A stretch of 64,000 bases of DNA from contig OZ023274.1 in assembly GCA_964007475.1 (NCBI GenBank), forward strand, positions 38,681,860-38,745,859, in the 5' to 3' direction. Source of the DNA: Hybos culiciformis (Eukaryota; Arthropoda; Insecta; Diptera; Hybotidae). Of the stretch, positions 10,207-23,900 are shown piece after piece; the first letter of the stretch is position 1, and each line of letters starts with the position of its first letter. The notes beneath the pieces are model-generated. The model ran no database searches, was not told where the DNA came from, and saw only the letters and a program-made list of their open reading frames with translations. A program made the position numbers and the translations under genes.

Positions 10207-13200
10207 TTAATACTAATAATAAAAAATAAAAGAAATTTAAGTTAATATGAAAGAATTGGTTTCACATGTGAAAAAAAACTTAAAAATTATTTCTCCCTGG
10301 AGACAAGCAGGCAAAAAAATTTCACTGATTTTCATAAATTTTTCAAAATAATTTATTTTATATCGGCAAAAAAAAAGGCAAGTTTATTTAAAGAAAATCT
10401 TTCAAGATTTCCAAAAAAAAAAACCTAAATTTATCAAAGTGGTCAACCATTTTGACCGTAGATCTAAGTCCGTAAATAATATCGTTTTTTGTAGTTAGTT
10501 TCAACTGTATTGGCGAAAATTTTAAATCGTTTTTCAGAATTATCATTTATTTTCTTTAAATTCGGAACGGATAAAAAGATTCAAAGTGTGTATATATTAA
10601 GGTCAGCTTAAACCACTACGAAGAAGTGAAGAAAATTTAATTTATTAACTGTAAAAGCTATATTTTTACGCCTGTGTTCTTATATTATAGATGGATGCAT
10701 ATTTTCTAATATATCAAGAAATGAAATGACATTTATACGTCATTATTTGACAATAGCACCATTCGATTCCTCGTACTGGATTTTATAAGTACAACTACTT
10801 CGCAATATTCTTAATGTTGATTAAAATGTGTTTTTTAGATGAAAATTGTACGCTACTTCATATTTTTTCATACGTTTTGTTTTAATTTTCAAAATTTTAA
10901 ATTCAAATTACTCGAAACTATACTTTTCATTATACGTTGTTTCATTTCTCAGCAGACGATATGTACTATTAGAAAATTTTCTTCCAACCAAATCACTTTA
11001 CTTCGAAATTGCTAAACTTTAATAGTAATTAATATTCAGTTAAGGTTTTAAAATGAACTCTCTTCACGAACGAGGGTTGAACATCTAGTTTTCTTCAAAA
11101 AAAACATTAATTTATAAGACACTTTTTAAACAGTTTTTTTTTTCATATAAGACCAATGTTATATAAAAAGTTTAAATATGTAAAATATTGTGGATAGATA
11201 ATAAGATTTATGAGACCTTCAAATTTTTATATTTATCATAAATGAAAAAAAAATCTTCATATCAAATTAGTTGCATCATGATGATAAAAATCTTCGAAAT
11301 AATTTCAAACTTAAATGTAGTAATTTGTTTTTTTTTTTTTTTATCCTGGAATATTTATTTAATCCTATGACAATATATCATAACAATTTTTCATCATTTT
11401 TATTTGAATGCGTATTTCAATGATAAATGACTTTCGATATAGATACGTTCAAGTAATTGAAGTTAATATTGTGTATACGTATTTGTATACGTATATGTAT
11501 ATTAATCAGGGGATTGAAAATTGCGCTACTTTTAAACATGTAATATGAAAAAAAAGATACGGGAAGCTAAAAGGATATCTCCTAGAATTTTACAGACATG
11601 TAGACAATTTATTGAAGCAAACTAAAAATCTTTAAAATGATTCTTAGGTGTGATTTCCTGATTTTTTCGTGTTCCCAACAAACTTTTTCGGATTAATCTC
11701 AAATCTCATAAAAATGTTAATGCAAGCACAGTACCTAAAAATAATTTCAAGTGGGAAGCTTTTTTTTAACAGATTTAAAGTTTTAAATTACAATAGTTTA
11801 AATTAATGTTATATAAATGCTGATAGTGGCGTCATGGTTCATTAAATTATCCAAAAATTCTTCAAATTCTAACTTGATATTTGTATATATGTAATAATTT
11901 ATTTTGTATCCTTCAAATAACAAAAAATGATTTGAATTCTAAAAGAATATTTTAATGTTATTGAATTTATTTTCAGGATTAAATTCAGAATAAAGGATTA
12001 AGTCCTTTTGGTATTAAATTTACAAAAAAAAAAAATAAATATTTAGTTTTCTTTATTTTATTATTTAATTTTATTGAAAGGGTTTATGTTAAGAAAATAC
12101 ATAACAATTTTGATATTGCATTGAAACATTTTAAGCATTTTTATTATACTAATTGAATAAAATTGAAATATTTAGTACTTATTTCAATAATAAAAGAGTA
12201 CATGGTTTTACTAAATAATGCTAATATTTTTGTTTTTAAGATTATATTAGAATAAATATTTAAATTTTTACAATTTGTATTACATACTGGATGTCTGAAA
12301 TGAATTAGAACTATTGGAAAATGTTTTCAAACCCAATCTGAGAGTGATGATAGAACTTCTATTTGTTATGTATTATTGATACTAGTGAGCCCACTTTTAT
12401 AGATTTCGAGTTCTATGTCGCATTTGAAGGATGAAAATTTAATTTATTGATTTTTAGTATTTTAAGATTTGTCTCAATAAAATGCAATATTGTAGCAGGT
12501 ACATTATAAAATCGATTAAATCAACATTTTTAGTACTATTAATGAAATGTTTTTTGCGTTTTTGGACTAGCTAAAATATAAACTTAATCGTTCTGGGAGT
12601 TTCGCCGACGATATGCACTTGTGAATATTATATGTATGCATTATTATTTGTTGTTTCATATTAAGGTTTGTAGTAAATAACTTACTATAGAGAATTGAAT
12701 TACTATAAAAGTTTTTTACTTTTTGGATCTATTTTTTATTTCATTAATATTGGAAAAATTAAATTGTCATATTTAATTTAGTTTTTTTTTTTTCATAAAA
12801 TAAATTTGATAAATTATGATGATGTCCAACTATGGAAAATTTAATTTGACCATAGAAAACTATATTTTTTTTCGATTATCTTATTTTTTTTTTTTGTAAC
12901 ATCTGCAAACATTATGACAAAAACTTATGTCTTTTTTATGGAAATTTTTGGCATAAGAAAAATAAATAAATAAATATACGTATATTTTTTGACATACATA
13001 TACATAGTTTTTTTTTTGTTGAATTTTAGTATATGCAATAAAAAATGAATTAAGTTCAGATGGTGAACTTATTTAGAGGGTAGAGGTAACCCATTTCTAT
13101 ACGAAGACCTTTTGAACTTAATGTCAAAAAGAAAATAATTGCAGAAAATTTAATTTTTCATTTTTCATTAAAATTCTTTCTATTTTTTTTTTACTAATTT

Positions 13201-15582
13201 TTTTTGTATTTTCTACTTCTTTATCGAAGAATTTCCTTGCACGACCGAATAGAATTCTTTTAATCGTTTTAGCATTTAATTTAACACCTAATATTTTTTT
13301 TTCTTTATCCCCAAGAAAAAAAAAATTACATTTACATAATTTTCATTTTTTTGTTTTCATTTCGTCTATTCTTTTCTTTAAATTGCATTAACAGTTTGTA
13401 AAAATTTTCTTAGGAAAAAAAAAAGAATAATTTTTCTAAAAAATGTAAACTGAAAAAAAAAGGAAAATTAATGAGCTGCTTATAATTAAAAAAAAATACA
13501 ATTGTAAAAAGTTAAAAAAAAAAATCTTAAATAGATACGGAGTTAATATTAAAGTTGATTCTGGTATAGTTTAATTTTTTTACATATTGCCAAAAAATTT
13601 ATCATTTGACGTTTATTGAGGCAAAATAAACCATTCGATCTTGATATCCTTTGAACCACCAGTTTGAGCCTTTTTAATACGATATTGGTAATTAATTGTA
13701 ATTATGAGCTTAAGAGTAGTTGTAAAATAATGAAATTCAAACTATTCAACAGTTTTAATGTTGTTAATTTTACCGGCGGAACATAAAGAAATGGAGTGTA
13801 GGTAGTATTTGTCTGCATAACTTTGTACGTACTAAGTTCATAATATGGATTTAAAAATAAAATAAAATTGTGAAAAAATTATATGAAATAATTGAAAACT
13901 TTTACGCAACAATTTTGGTGAAATGTTATCTGAGTCCAAAAACAATAGATTCGGAATAATGAAATTATACATAAATTTATTTCGAGAAAAAAAAAATAAA
14001 ACATAACATTAGAAATTAGATTAAAAAAGGCTTTAGAATTCTTCTAAATTGTAATACTTTAATTTCTAATTTTTTTTTATATAACTTCTATGAGGGTGAA
14101 ATATTCACAAAATAAAAAAAAAACTTTTAAATTGGCCAAGTTAAGATACCAATAATCCAAAAGCAGACAATATTTTCTTAAGAACAATGTAATTTCAATT
14201 TTTTAAGAGCTAAATGCGGCAAATACGAAAACGAATCAACATTTTATAAAATATCGCAGATTTTATGTATGTAAATTAAAACGACGTTTAATTAAAACTA
14301 GATCTGACTTAGAAGTTTATCATGTATGTTCCCCAAATTGTTCAAATCTAACTTAAAAATATCTTCTAAATTCTCTTTTAAATACTATATTAGTAAAAAT
14401 TTCCATATGATTTCTCAGAAAATATAAACTTATTAACACTTATAACATTAGAAGTTTAATGTTATGTCATTAAAGATTATATTGAAGTTTTTTTTATATT
14501 AATAAAAGGATTTTCGAGAACATTTTTATTATTGTCCGTATCATAATTTCTTTCAAAAACCATAATATTTTTAAGAAATCCCTTTATGAAATTTTTGAAA
14601 ACAAGAAAATCTACTTAGAACTTATTTTTTAACACAAGGGAATAATTTTTGCAAAAATACTATAAAATTCTGTAAAAAATTATGATTAAAATAAAAAACT
14701 AATATTGTATATAGAAATATTAGGATATTAAGAATTATTAAGATATTAAGAAAATTCAGTAAATATTTTGTTGCTCTCAATGAAGAGTTCTTGGATCATG
14801 TATATTAGTTTAATAATATAAAATTAAAAAATAAAATCGTTGATCGAAATTTATACTGTAGCTTATTATACCAGCTAAGACATTCTGTTCTGAGGCCTTG
14901 TAATTGGTGGTCTGAGAGACTCAATGATTCCAGGTGATGTTAGATTTATCGATCAAACTGATCAAACCATCTTTATTGAACTGCTTGTTGCTTATCAGAA
15001 AATATAACATAATTTTTTCCCTTTTATTAACAGAAAAGAAAAAACAGAAAATTTTCTTTCAATAAAATTCAAATAAAAATTTTACACAGGGGCGGAAAAT
15101 TTATTGACTTTTTTTTTTGCATAAGAAAAGAAAATTCAAAAAAAAAGTCAAGGGTCAGAGAGTAAATAAAATGAGCAATAAAACTCTATTTAATTTTCAT
15201 TCCAAATATAATACAAAAATTTTCAATAAAAATAAAATTGTTTTATTTTGTTGAATTATTTGATTGAAATTTTTTATTTCATTTATTCAGTAAAAAAAAA
15301 TCCTATCAGGTGTTTTTGACTTTAATATTTAATTTTTTCGACGTAATGTGAAATTTTACAAGTTAAAAATAATACTTGTAATTTTTTGCAGTTTTGAATT
15401 GTTTGCTAAAACAGCAAAATTAGTAAGTGCTATATATATAAGTTTCAAAAAGGTTAAGATTATATATTATGTATATTGAGAAGATATACTGCTGCAATTT
15501 ATTGGCTGCAAATAAATTGCACTAATTAATCAGAATTTTGAGCTTGAAAATAATCAAGCGTTGAAAATATCTTAACGTGTTA
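10207..15582. other. Gene-poor intergenic DNA
   Basis: No gene is supported. Two overlapping plus-strand open frames of about 58 codons near 10.84-11.02 kb are within what chance gives at this base composition. A slightly GC-richer patch at about 14.87-15.0 kb can be read as short peptides on either strand, without convincing splice sites. Confidence 0.5.
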
Positions 15583-17965
15583 ATGTCATGTCAGAAAAGG
15601 GTGTCAATGTCGCGAGTAGTAAAATTCACGGCCAGTAATCAGAAAAAGGATAAAATCAAGGTAATAATATTTAAGTCATGTATTTTTAACTTTGATCATT
15701 ATCTGTTTATCTCTATTATTCCAAAATTAAAAATCAATAAATTTTCTTAACACAGGTATTTAATTTAACCACAGAAAATGTCTTTACATGGTTTACCACG
15801 ATGATGATGGGTATGTTATGTTGTTGCAAAACATTGGAAATTTTTATGCCTCTAATTGCTATACCTTTTAATATATTATGACAATGTAATTAAGATAAAA
15901 AATAATATAAAAAACCCCCTAAAAAATTTAATGATATGTTAGTCCTTAAAAGTTTTTTTTGGAACAAGAACACTAAAAAAGGGTTAGAAAATTTTCCTTA
16001 GCAAGATTTTAACAGAAGAATCTAATTATGTACATAAATTTTGAGAAGCTAAAAAATAATAAAATTATTCTTCTTTTTTTTTTGATTATCATTCGAAATA
16101 AGAAAATTTAAAACCTTTATTTTTTTTTATTTAAAACATAACTAAGATCTAGATTTATTTTCTCCAATTTTCAAGGATAAAAATGAATTTAAATGGAATC
16201 ATATCCCTTTTAAAATTGTTTAACTTTTTTATTGTACCTTTTGGTCGTAAACAATAATAAAAGTTTTAATAAATTTATAATAATAAAATAATATAATTTT
16301 TATTAAAAAAAAAAATAAAAATAATAATAAATAAATAAATTTTCTAAAAGCAACAATTTAGATAAAAATCATATTTATATTATTCTATTTTTAGAAAATT
16401 TTATTTATTACAATAACCTACATAATTTTTAGTTTGCACTCTAAAAACATGAGTGAAGCTTTATAAATGAGGTAGATCGAAGAGACTAATGACCACTCAG
16501 AAAACAATAGTCCATTTTACACATTTGACAGTAAATTAGGTTAACAATTCAACAACATTTAGTAAAGTTGCAAAGGAAGTGGTCTCAGAAGAAATGGTGA
16601 ATCATAAAAATAAATCAGTCATACTTATAAAGGTAAAATAAATTTAAACATCCACAAAATTCGTGTATAACATATAGTTATTCCAAAAAATGTAGCTTAC
16701 ACACAATATTTTAATGATTGGTTAAATTATTACTAACGATCTTATAAAAACCAACAACATGGTACAAATCTTATTATAATGTTAAATCACAGACAAACAG
16801 TTTCAAACTCCCGTGTGAAATCGGATATTCTCAACTAGTGTTATAATAATTTAGAGTGTTGACTATATAAGATATTTTATGACCATTTGGAATAAAATAC
16901 TAATAAAGAGAACCAACCCCTTCAAAATATATTTTAACCAGCAAAAAGAAAATTCTATCATTTCTAAAATCATATATAAATATAAGTAATTGTTTATTTA
17001 TTTTAACTTTTTTTTTTTTTGTTTTTATAAATTATATATTATTTTAATCGGAAAAATAAAATTGCCTTAAAACCATGAATTTTGAATTTCTATTAAAAAA
17101 AGAAATTGTTAAGATAATTCTTATTTATTTTTAAATCTATAATGAAACTGTTTGGATCAACAACCAAAATTCCAAAACTTGGGCGACGTAGTGCGGTTAA
17201 AGCATCTGGTTTCACTATCAATACGAGAGATCAATTCGTTCCATTTCCGTCTAATGTTATTACATTGTTTCTTCTTAGATACATTATTTTTTTTTAGAGT
17301 TGAAATATTTATTGTGAATATTCAGGGTATTAAAGTAAAGTATATCAGTTGAAATTTCGGTTTGAAATGTTCTTCGTAATATTTTTTAACAAAGTTTATT
17401 TAACTATACAAAAATTCTCCTTTAATCTAAAATACTTATTTTGGGTATTTGTTTTCAATAAAAACCCTACTTTTAATAGAATTTTTTTTTTGGGAGGTTT
17501 TAAATAATAATAAAATTCGACTGTTTTCTTATAAATATTTGACCACATCTTATCTTTATTGCGTTCAAATTCAAATGACCAAGGAAATTACTAATATTTG
17601 TTTTTTTTTTTTTTTGAAATGCAATAAAAGGATCAACCACAAGGACATAAAAGATTTTTTACAATTTTTTCTGGAAAATAATTTTTTTTTTGTGATCATG
17701 TGGTTATGTCCTTTATTATCCCTAAAATTATATTATTATACTTTATTTATAAAATTCTTCAGCATAATTCTGATAGAATTTAATAGATGGATAAAACATT
17801 ACATTTACATTATGTTAAGTTTAAATATTTTTATTTTTTACAGGTAAGTCTCATATAATACGGTGTTTAGGTTCTATTTTTTGTGGATTCATGTTTAAGT
17901 TAACGAATGTCACGTTACGAAAACAGTTTTGTAAAATGCAGTGTAATAAAGAAGTTCTGTTCTAA
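15583..17965 (+). CDS. Possible three-exon gene, unknown small protein
   Basis: The proposed exons are 15583-15660, 15756-15810 and 17844-17965 (stop TAA 17963-17965). Exon 1 reads MSRVVKFTASNQKKDKIK from the ATG at 15607 (an upstream in-frame ATG lies at 15583) and ends in donor AAG|GTAATA. The 95-nt intron ends ACACAG. Exon 2 reads VFNLTTENVFTWFTTMMM and ends one base into a codon at GTATGT. Exon 3 follows a strong pyrimidine tract (TTTTTTACAG), completes Gly and reads KSHIIRCLGSIFCGFMFKLT onward. All phases agree, giving 84 residues (76 from the second ATG) with one weakly hydrophobic stretch. GC content is above that of the surroundings. I recognise no family. It could also be chance or a decayed gene. 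Confidence 0.4.
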
Positions 17966-20900
17966 TCATCTAATAGTGTTAGAGTTTTATTACATCTCAT
18001 TGAATCTATTTGTAATGATGATATTGAAGTTCTTTTTAATTTTTTTTTATTTATAATTTCAAATATTTAGGTATATAGACAATTTATTGAAAATTGAATT
18101 TTTAAAATACAATTTGTTTTTAAAAAAGTAATGTACCTTTATTGAAACTTTAGAATCAAATATATTTCAATTTGTAAAGTCTTTTTTTTTTAATGAAAAT
18201 TCTTGAAAAATTTACTTTTCATTCTATTTTTTTTTTATTCATCAAAAAGAAAAATAATAAAATTCTGTTAAACAAATTGCTTTTTTATGATAATAGGAAA
18301 ATTGCAATTTATTTCACCTTGTGCAAAAAATAAAATATAATATATATATATTTCTTTATTAAAAATAATTCTTACGATATTTCGTTCATGTTTACCCCTT
18401 ACTGCGGTAATAAATCATACCGTTCTTGTTCTTGGTTAAAATTAGGTAAATAGAAAATATATCGATATTTTTGTATTACTACTTAGAATAATGTTGATAT
18501 TAGATGTAAATTGTATTAATTAATAGCATAACAGAATTAGTTTGTTGCAAAATATAGGAGGGCGTTCCAATTATTTCCCCTAGTTCATCTTGAAAATTTA
18601 TTTTCTTTTTCAATTAGATATATGGAACTAGTATTGAAACTTTGAGTATACTAGTAGTTTCTACTGCAAAGCTTAAATAAGGATAACAGAAATTTACACC
18701 ATCTACCCATCTTTTTCTGTTCTTAACGAAGATTTAAATAAAAATTTATTTAAAGAAATGTACACGGAAAACTAAATTTTGAATTTTTTAAGTGCAACAC
18801 TCATCGGGTTGCTGACTAAAATAACTAAATATAAAAAACTGATTGGTTATAATTAATTACTTTTAACATAATATTTCTAAAATTTGCTATTTTTGACTTA
18901 ACCTTAAAACATTAAGTTCGATTTTTGCAATTTCATATCGGAATTATTTGAATTTTTTCCTTCCAAATGAAAATAGATTTTTTTTAGAAATTTTTATAGT
19001 CAATTTTAACACTTCTAATGGGTTTTATAATGTTTGTATTATATCCTTAGTTTTTTTTTTTTTTCAAGTGTATAAAATGCTAAAAGAAAAACATTTAGAA
19101 TGAATATACACATACTTATATTTTTAAAAGCTTTTACTTTGAAAATATCTCTATCACTATTATAATAATCGTAATCTTATAATAATAAAATGCATTAAGT
19201 TCATTCTTTTATTGTCCTCATAGGATGTCTTCATATACATAGTATAATATCCGTATATTCAAGGAGTGTAATAGTTTTATTTTATTTTTATGGTATTTTT
19301 ATGCCCATTTTCGAAAACATATCATTAATGTTTTAAAGGAGAGATAATTTGATTGCTAATGTGAATTTCTTTTATTGGTAAAACTATATACGGGATATTC
19401 AACATTAAAATTTTACATTATACAAAATATTTTGGGTTTGATGAAAATAAAATAGTCGTCGATAATGGGGATTTCGTCTTCTTCGATTTCAGGTGATTTG
19501 TGCATACATTTTAATGAATAAATAATTTTTAGATAAAGAATTATTATCAAAATTAAATTAATTTTCATGTATACCAACCAAATTTCGTTTTATGAACATT
19601 TTATATATAATCCACTAATTCTTACCTATAACCCGATTATGGAAGATTTTTGAATAGGTTATTATGCTAATATTGCAATATTGCAAATATGCAAGTAGGT
19701 ACGTGAAATTTGAGGAATTTATTAAAAATATTGGCCTGTTTAAAAAAATTAAAAGAATGGGTTAATGACACATTATTTTTTTAATAATGAAAATGAAGAA
19801 ATTATATATGTATATTAGTTTCCCAGTTTTATTTATTATTTATATTTCACTTGCTATTTGATTTCAAATCATAAACATATACGTTTAATAATTAATGTAA
19901 GCTATAAATTAATATTATTTATATAATATACATACAGTCATATTATATACATAAGTATTTTGTTAAAACCACAATATGTTTTTATAACAATTTCATTTAT
20001 GTACATATGTACCTACATATGTAAAGTTAAAAAAAAAAGGATATAATTTATCTCTGGTTTTTAATAGGACTATTGAATTAATATATTTGAGGCCGCAAGT
20101 GTGGTATATTGCTTTTCACTAAGTAATTAAATAAAATTGATATAAAGTAATATTATTTTCTCTCTAAAAGCATATGATGATAAATTTCGCATAAATTCCA
20201 ATACAAAATGTATGTATTATGTTCTTATTTTGACTTATGATGAAATAAATCCCCGAAATTAACAATAAATTAAAATTAAATGGGGTACATAACATCAACT
20301 TAAAATAACAATATTTTAGTCCTATAAGGAAATATTATTGCATATCATGAAATGAACATGCAAAAAATATGAAATAATTTTGACCTTTCTAAAATATTTT
20401 TTTCGGAAACAAAATTTTTATATTAATGGATAATCCTCTCTTGAAGCCTGGATCGAAAATCATCAGCAAATTTGAATCCAATTGCATTTATAGAGAATGA
20501 ATTTTTATACACTAATTTACATCAGGTATACCCAAAGACCAACAAAATCTTAAATATACTTCGTAAAGATCGAAAATTCATGGCATACGAAAGCTTTAAA
20601 AAATTAGAACATATGAAAATATATAGAAGCTGATTAGGTGATAACGCTGCTACGTGCTACCCAAAACTAATTTTTTTTAGTATATCTCAAGAGTAAATTA
20701 GTTAAATAAGTATTTTACGCGAGTGCTGATAAATTAAAAAAAGATTTAGAACCCAATTAGAATAAGGGATCTCATTCAATTTCTCATTTATATAATTTGT
20801 ATTTAATTACATAACCTTTTTTGAAAACTTAATTTTTGTGCCTGGAAAATTTTCCTATGACAGAAAATGTTGACACAAAAAATTTTGGAGCCCATATGAT

Positions 20901-23900
20901 TTAATTTTGGGAAAATATAAGTCTCTATATTTGGCTAAAAAAAATAAATAATCTAAAACATTATAGAAATGAAAGAGACATTTTTTATTAGAATTTATTT
21001 TCTCATTAAGGATAATAAATCGCACATGATGCGTTATATCCTTGAAAATTAAATCCCTTTTGTTTAGTTGAGTTAAGAGGCAAGAACAAATATTATGAAA
21101 GAAACAAATGTAAATAAAAATTAAATATTTTGCAAAAATTATTTCTCTTTTGGACATTAGAATATTATAAAGGACCTACATATATATGGTTGGTTTCCAG
21201 GAAAAGCAAAAAGATATAAGACTAATATGAAAAAAGAATTTGATACATTTTAGTACAGCTGAATTTTTATATTGAATGGATTTTTAGTTCTATTTGGCTG
21301 GAAACATTTTATTTTTTATTTAACATAAAACTCGGTCAATGTTAAGTTCTTCGACAGAGCAGCTAAATTTAAGTGACTCACTCCCAAGCACATTTGAAGT
21401 ATTGTGATAACCTTCAATCGATTATAAGATGAACTAACCACCAGATTTTGTGATTTTTATTTTCATTATGTAATTTGTGTTTACACAAAATAATAATTGT
21501 AACAAATTTTTATATATACGCCAAAATGACAATTTTATTTTTATTTTCAACATGAGATTATTGAATGGAAAAAATCACATATTGTTGTAATGAACTTAAG
21601 CTACAAAAAAAAAATATATCGTTATAATTTTCATATATTGAACGTTTTGTTCTGTGTTATTATTACATCTAAAGTACATAAGGCAATTTCCATAACGCGG
21701 CAGTTGTTTAAAATTGTAAAAATTTTTTATGGTTCTTAAAATAAAAAAAAAAATAAAAAATTGTCAGTCAGCGTTATGAAACATCATAACAATTTGTAAC
21801 GCATTTAAACAACTTTAAACAACAATAATAAAAAACACCTTTTTAAATTTAGAAAAAAAAAATAAAAACAATTTTTTGCGAAAATTTCATTTTAAATGTT
21901 AAAAACATGTAATTTTTCTTTTCATTATCACCCCCCTAAAATTTTGAATAGAATAAAAAACATTTTTTTTTGCGATAAATAAAAAGTTTAAAACTCAATA
22001 AAAAAGAAAAAAAAATTTTTCTAAATTTTTATTTATTTTTTTCTAAGTAATGTCCTTAAATTTATTGGGTTCATTTTTATTGCGAGAGGATTTCAAAATT
22101 GAATCCTTACAAGAGCTAAACAGATTAAATTAAATTACCTACTTAAATTTTGTTAGTTCTCAAAGGTCAAGCCCATAACTATTTTTCAATTGATAAAAAT
22201 ATAAAAGATATTTCAAATCCTTATATATGATCTTAGAAAGATTGCTGAATTATATATTTTTGCTTTAGAACCAAAAGTTAAATTTTTCAAAACGATCCAA
22301 TTGTAGCAATCCAATTCAAACCTACAGTCTTAACTAATACAAAATAATATAATTGATTTTACAAAAATAAGAAATTTCTAAAATTACTCGAAATATTAAT
22401 ATGAAACTTTTATTGAACAATTATTTCGAATTTTTATTTTTTGGTACTTATCACCTCTATTCACTATTAAATTAAAAAGACAAGTGAAATTTTATGCTAG
22501 ACACTTTTAAGGAGTCAATAAATATTATTATTGGTTCATAATATAATTTTCGCATTTTTATTTTTGAATTAAGGATTTTCTTACACAATTTTTTGTGTAA
22601 GTATATTTGTAATATATGTAGGTACATTAGATATTTATGCTCGAAATTTATGTTTTATTTTCCATATTTGCAAGACGAATAATGTTTTTTCTTTTAGTTC
22701 TATAACTTATATCGGATCGCTTTTGGAATAATTATGATTATTTTTATGTAAGTATTAATTTCAAGGTAAACGGTCTCAAGGTAAACGGTCTTTGAGGATA
22801 ACCCGCTTGTAGTAAATCTATTGATCCGATCTCAGAAATCGTATAATACGAAATCTTGAGTTTTGTAACAAAAATCGTGTAAATTGGAAAAAAAAATTCT
22901 GTGTACGGGCAAAACTGGATAATATCAAAAGCCCTAAATTTAATTGAAAAAATATTCTAAATTAAGTTTCTATGTATCGAGAATACAACCACTGACAGTA
23001 TAAAAATACTATTGTATTATTTTTATATTAACTTTGTACTGTAAAAAGATTTATTTATCTCATGAGATTTGCAGATTAAAAAATTCTATTTGCAAAAATT
23101 GAAGATTTTTTTCAATGATTATTCCCATTTCACTCTTTCAATGAAGTTAATTTCGCGAATCATTTCTATAATAAAAGAAATACTACTTTTTTTTTATTTA
23201 CAATACAAAATCATTGAAATAATCAAAAACATTATCTATTTTTCCATAAATTTGACATTCAATTTTTCTTTTCTGTGATTTTAAATGTTTTTATTATTTT
23301 TTTTAAAGTAAATTGTTTAAATTTTGGATTATACATATATGGGACATTGCGAATTTTTTACGTTTTTGATTTCAAATCAAGATAAATTCATTTACTTATT
23401 TCATACTTTAAAATTTTCTAAAAAGAAGGGGTGGCAATACAGTAAAAATGGTTACCATATGGTTTATTAGTTCTTAAAATTATTTTGATTTAGTTAACCC
23501 TATTTTATATTGCTGACAAACAAAAAAAATAAAAACTTTAATCATTGATTAAGGATACTAGATAGATTATGAATTGTGCAATCAATGCTTTAATGTTATA
23601 GTAACAAAAAGAATTATTATAGATTACTATAATTTACTATTTATATAAATTACAATTTTGATATCAAATTTCGATATTGGCGTGATTAAATAAATGGAGT
23701 GCAGTGACAAAAAAAGTGTGAGTCTCACGTTTAATAAGAAAAATATTTTTGTACATTCGTGCGAGCGGATCCTTTTAATCCAAGTCCTTAAAGGTTGTAT
23801 ACTCGTGATTGAGATAATACTCTTTGTGACCTTTTTGTGACCACTGCGATTACATAATACTCGATCTATTTTGAGGCTTAATATTTTGTGAATTAATAAA

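Noticed and set aside
10841..11017. 58-codon ATG frame after TTTTTTAG
   Set aside because: A second frame over the same bases is open for just as long, which shows how easily such lengths arise here.
17449..17847. 132-codon plus-strand open frame
   Set aside because: Phe/Ile/Tyr-rich and spanning long T runs up to a clear splice acceptor at 17843; it is better explained as intron of the putative gene at 15583-17965.
18766..19076. Possible MITE with ends TACACGGAAAACTAA and TACACTTGAAAA…CTAA
   Set aside because: The inverted match is short and mostly A-run; such pairs occur by chance in this DNA.
20855..21157. 100-codon minus-strand open frame with ATG and hydrophobic start
   Set aside because: Phe/Ile/Asn-rich composition equals that of random AT-rich frames; no similarity or supporting signal.
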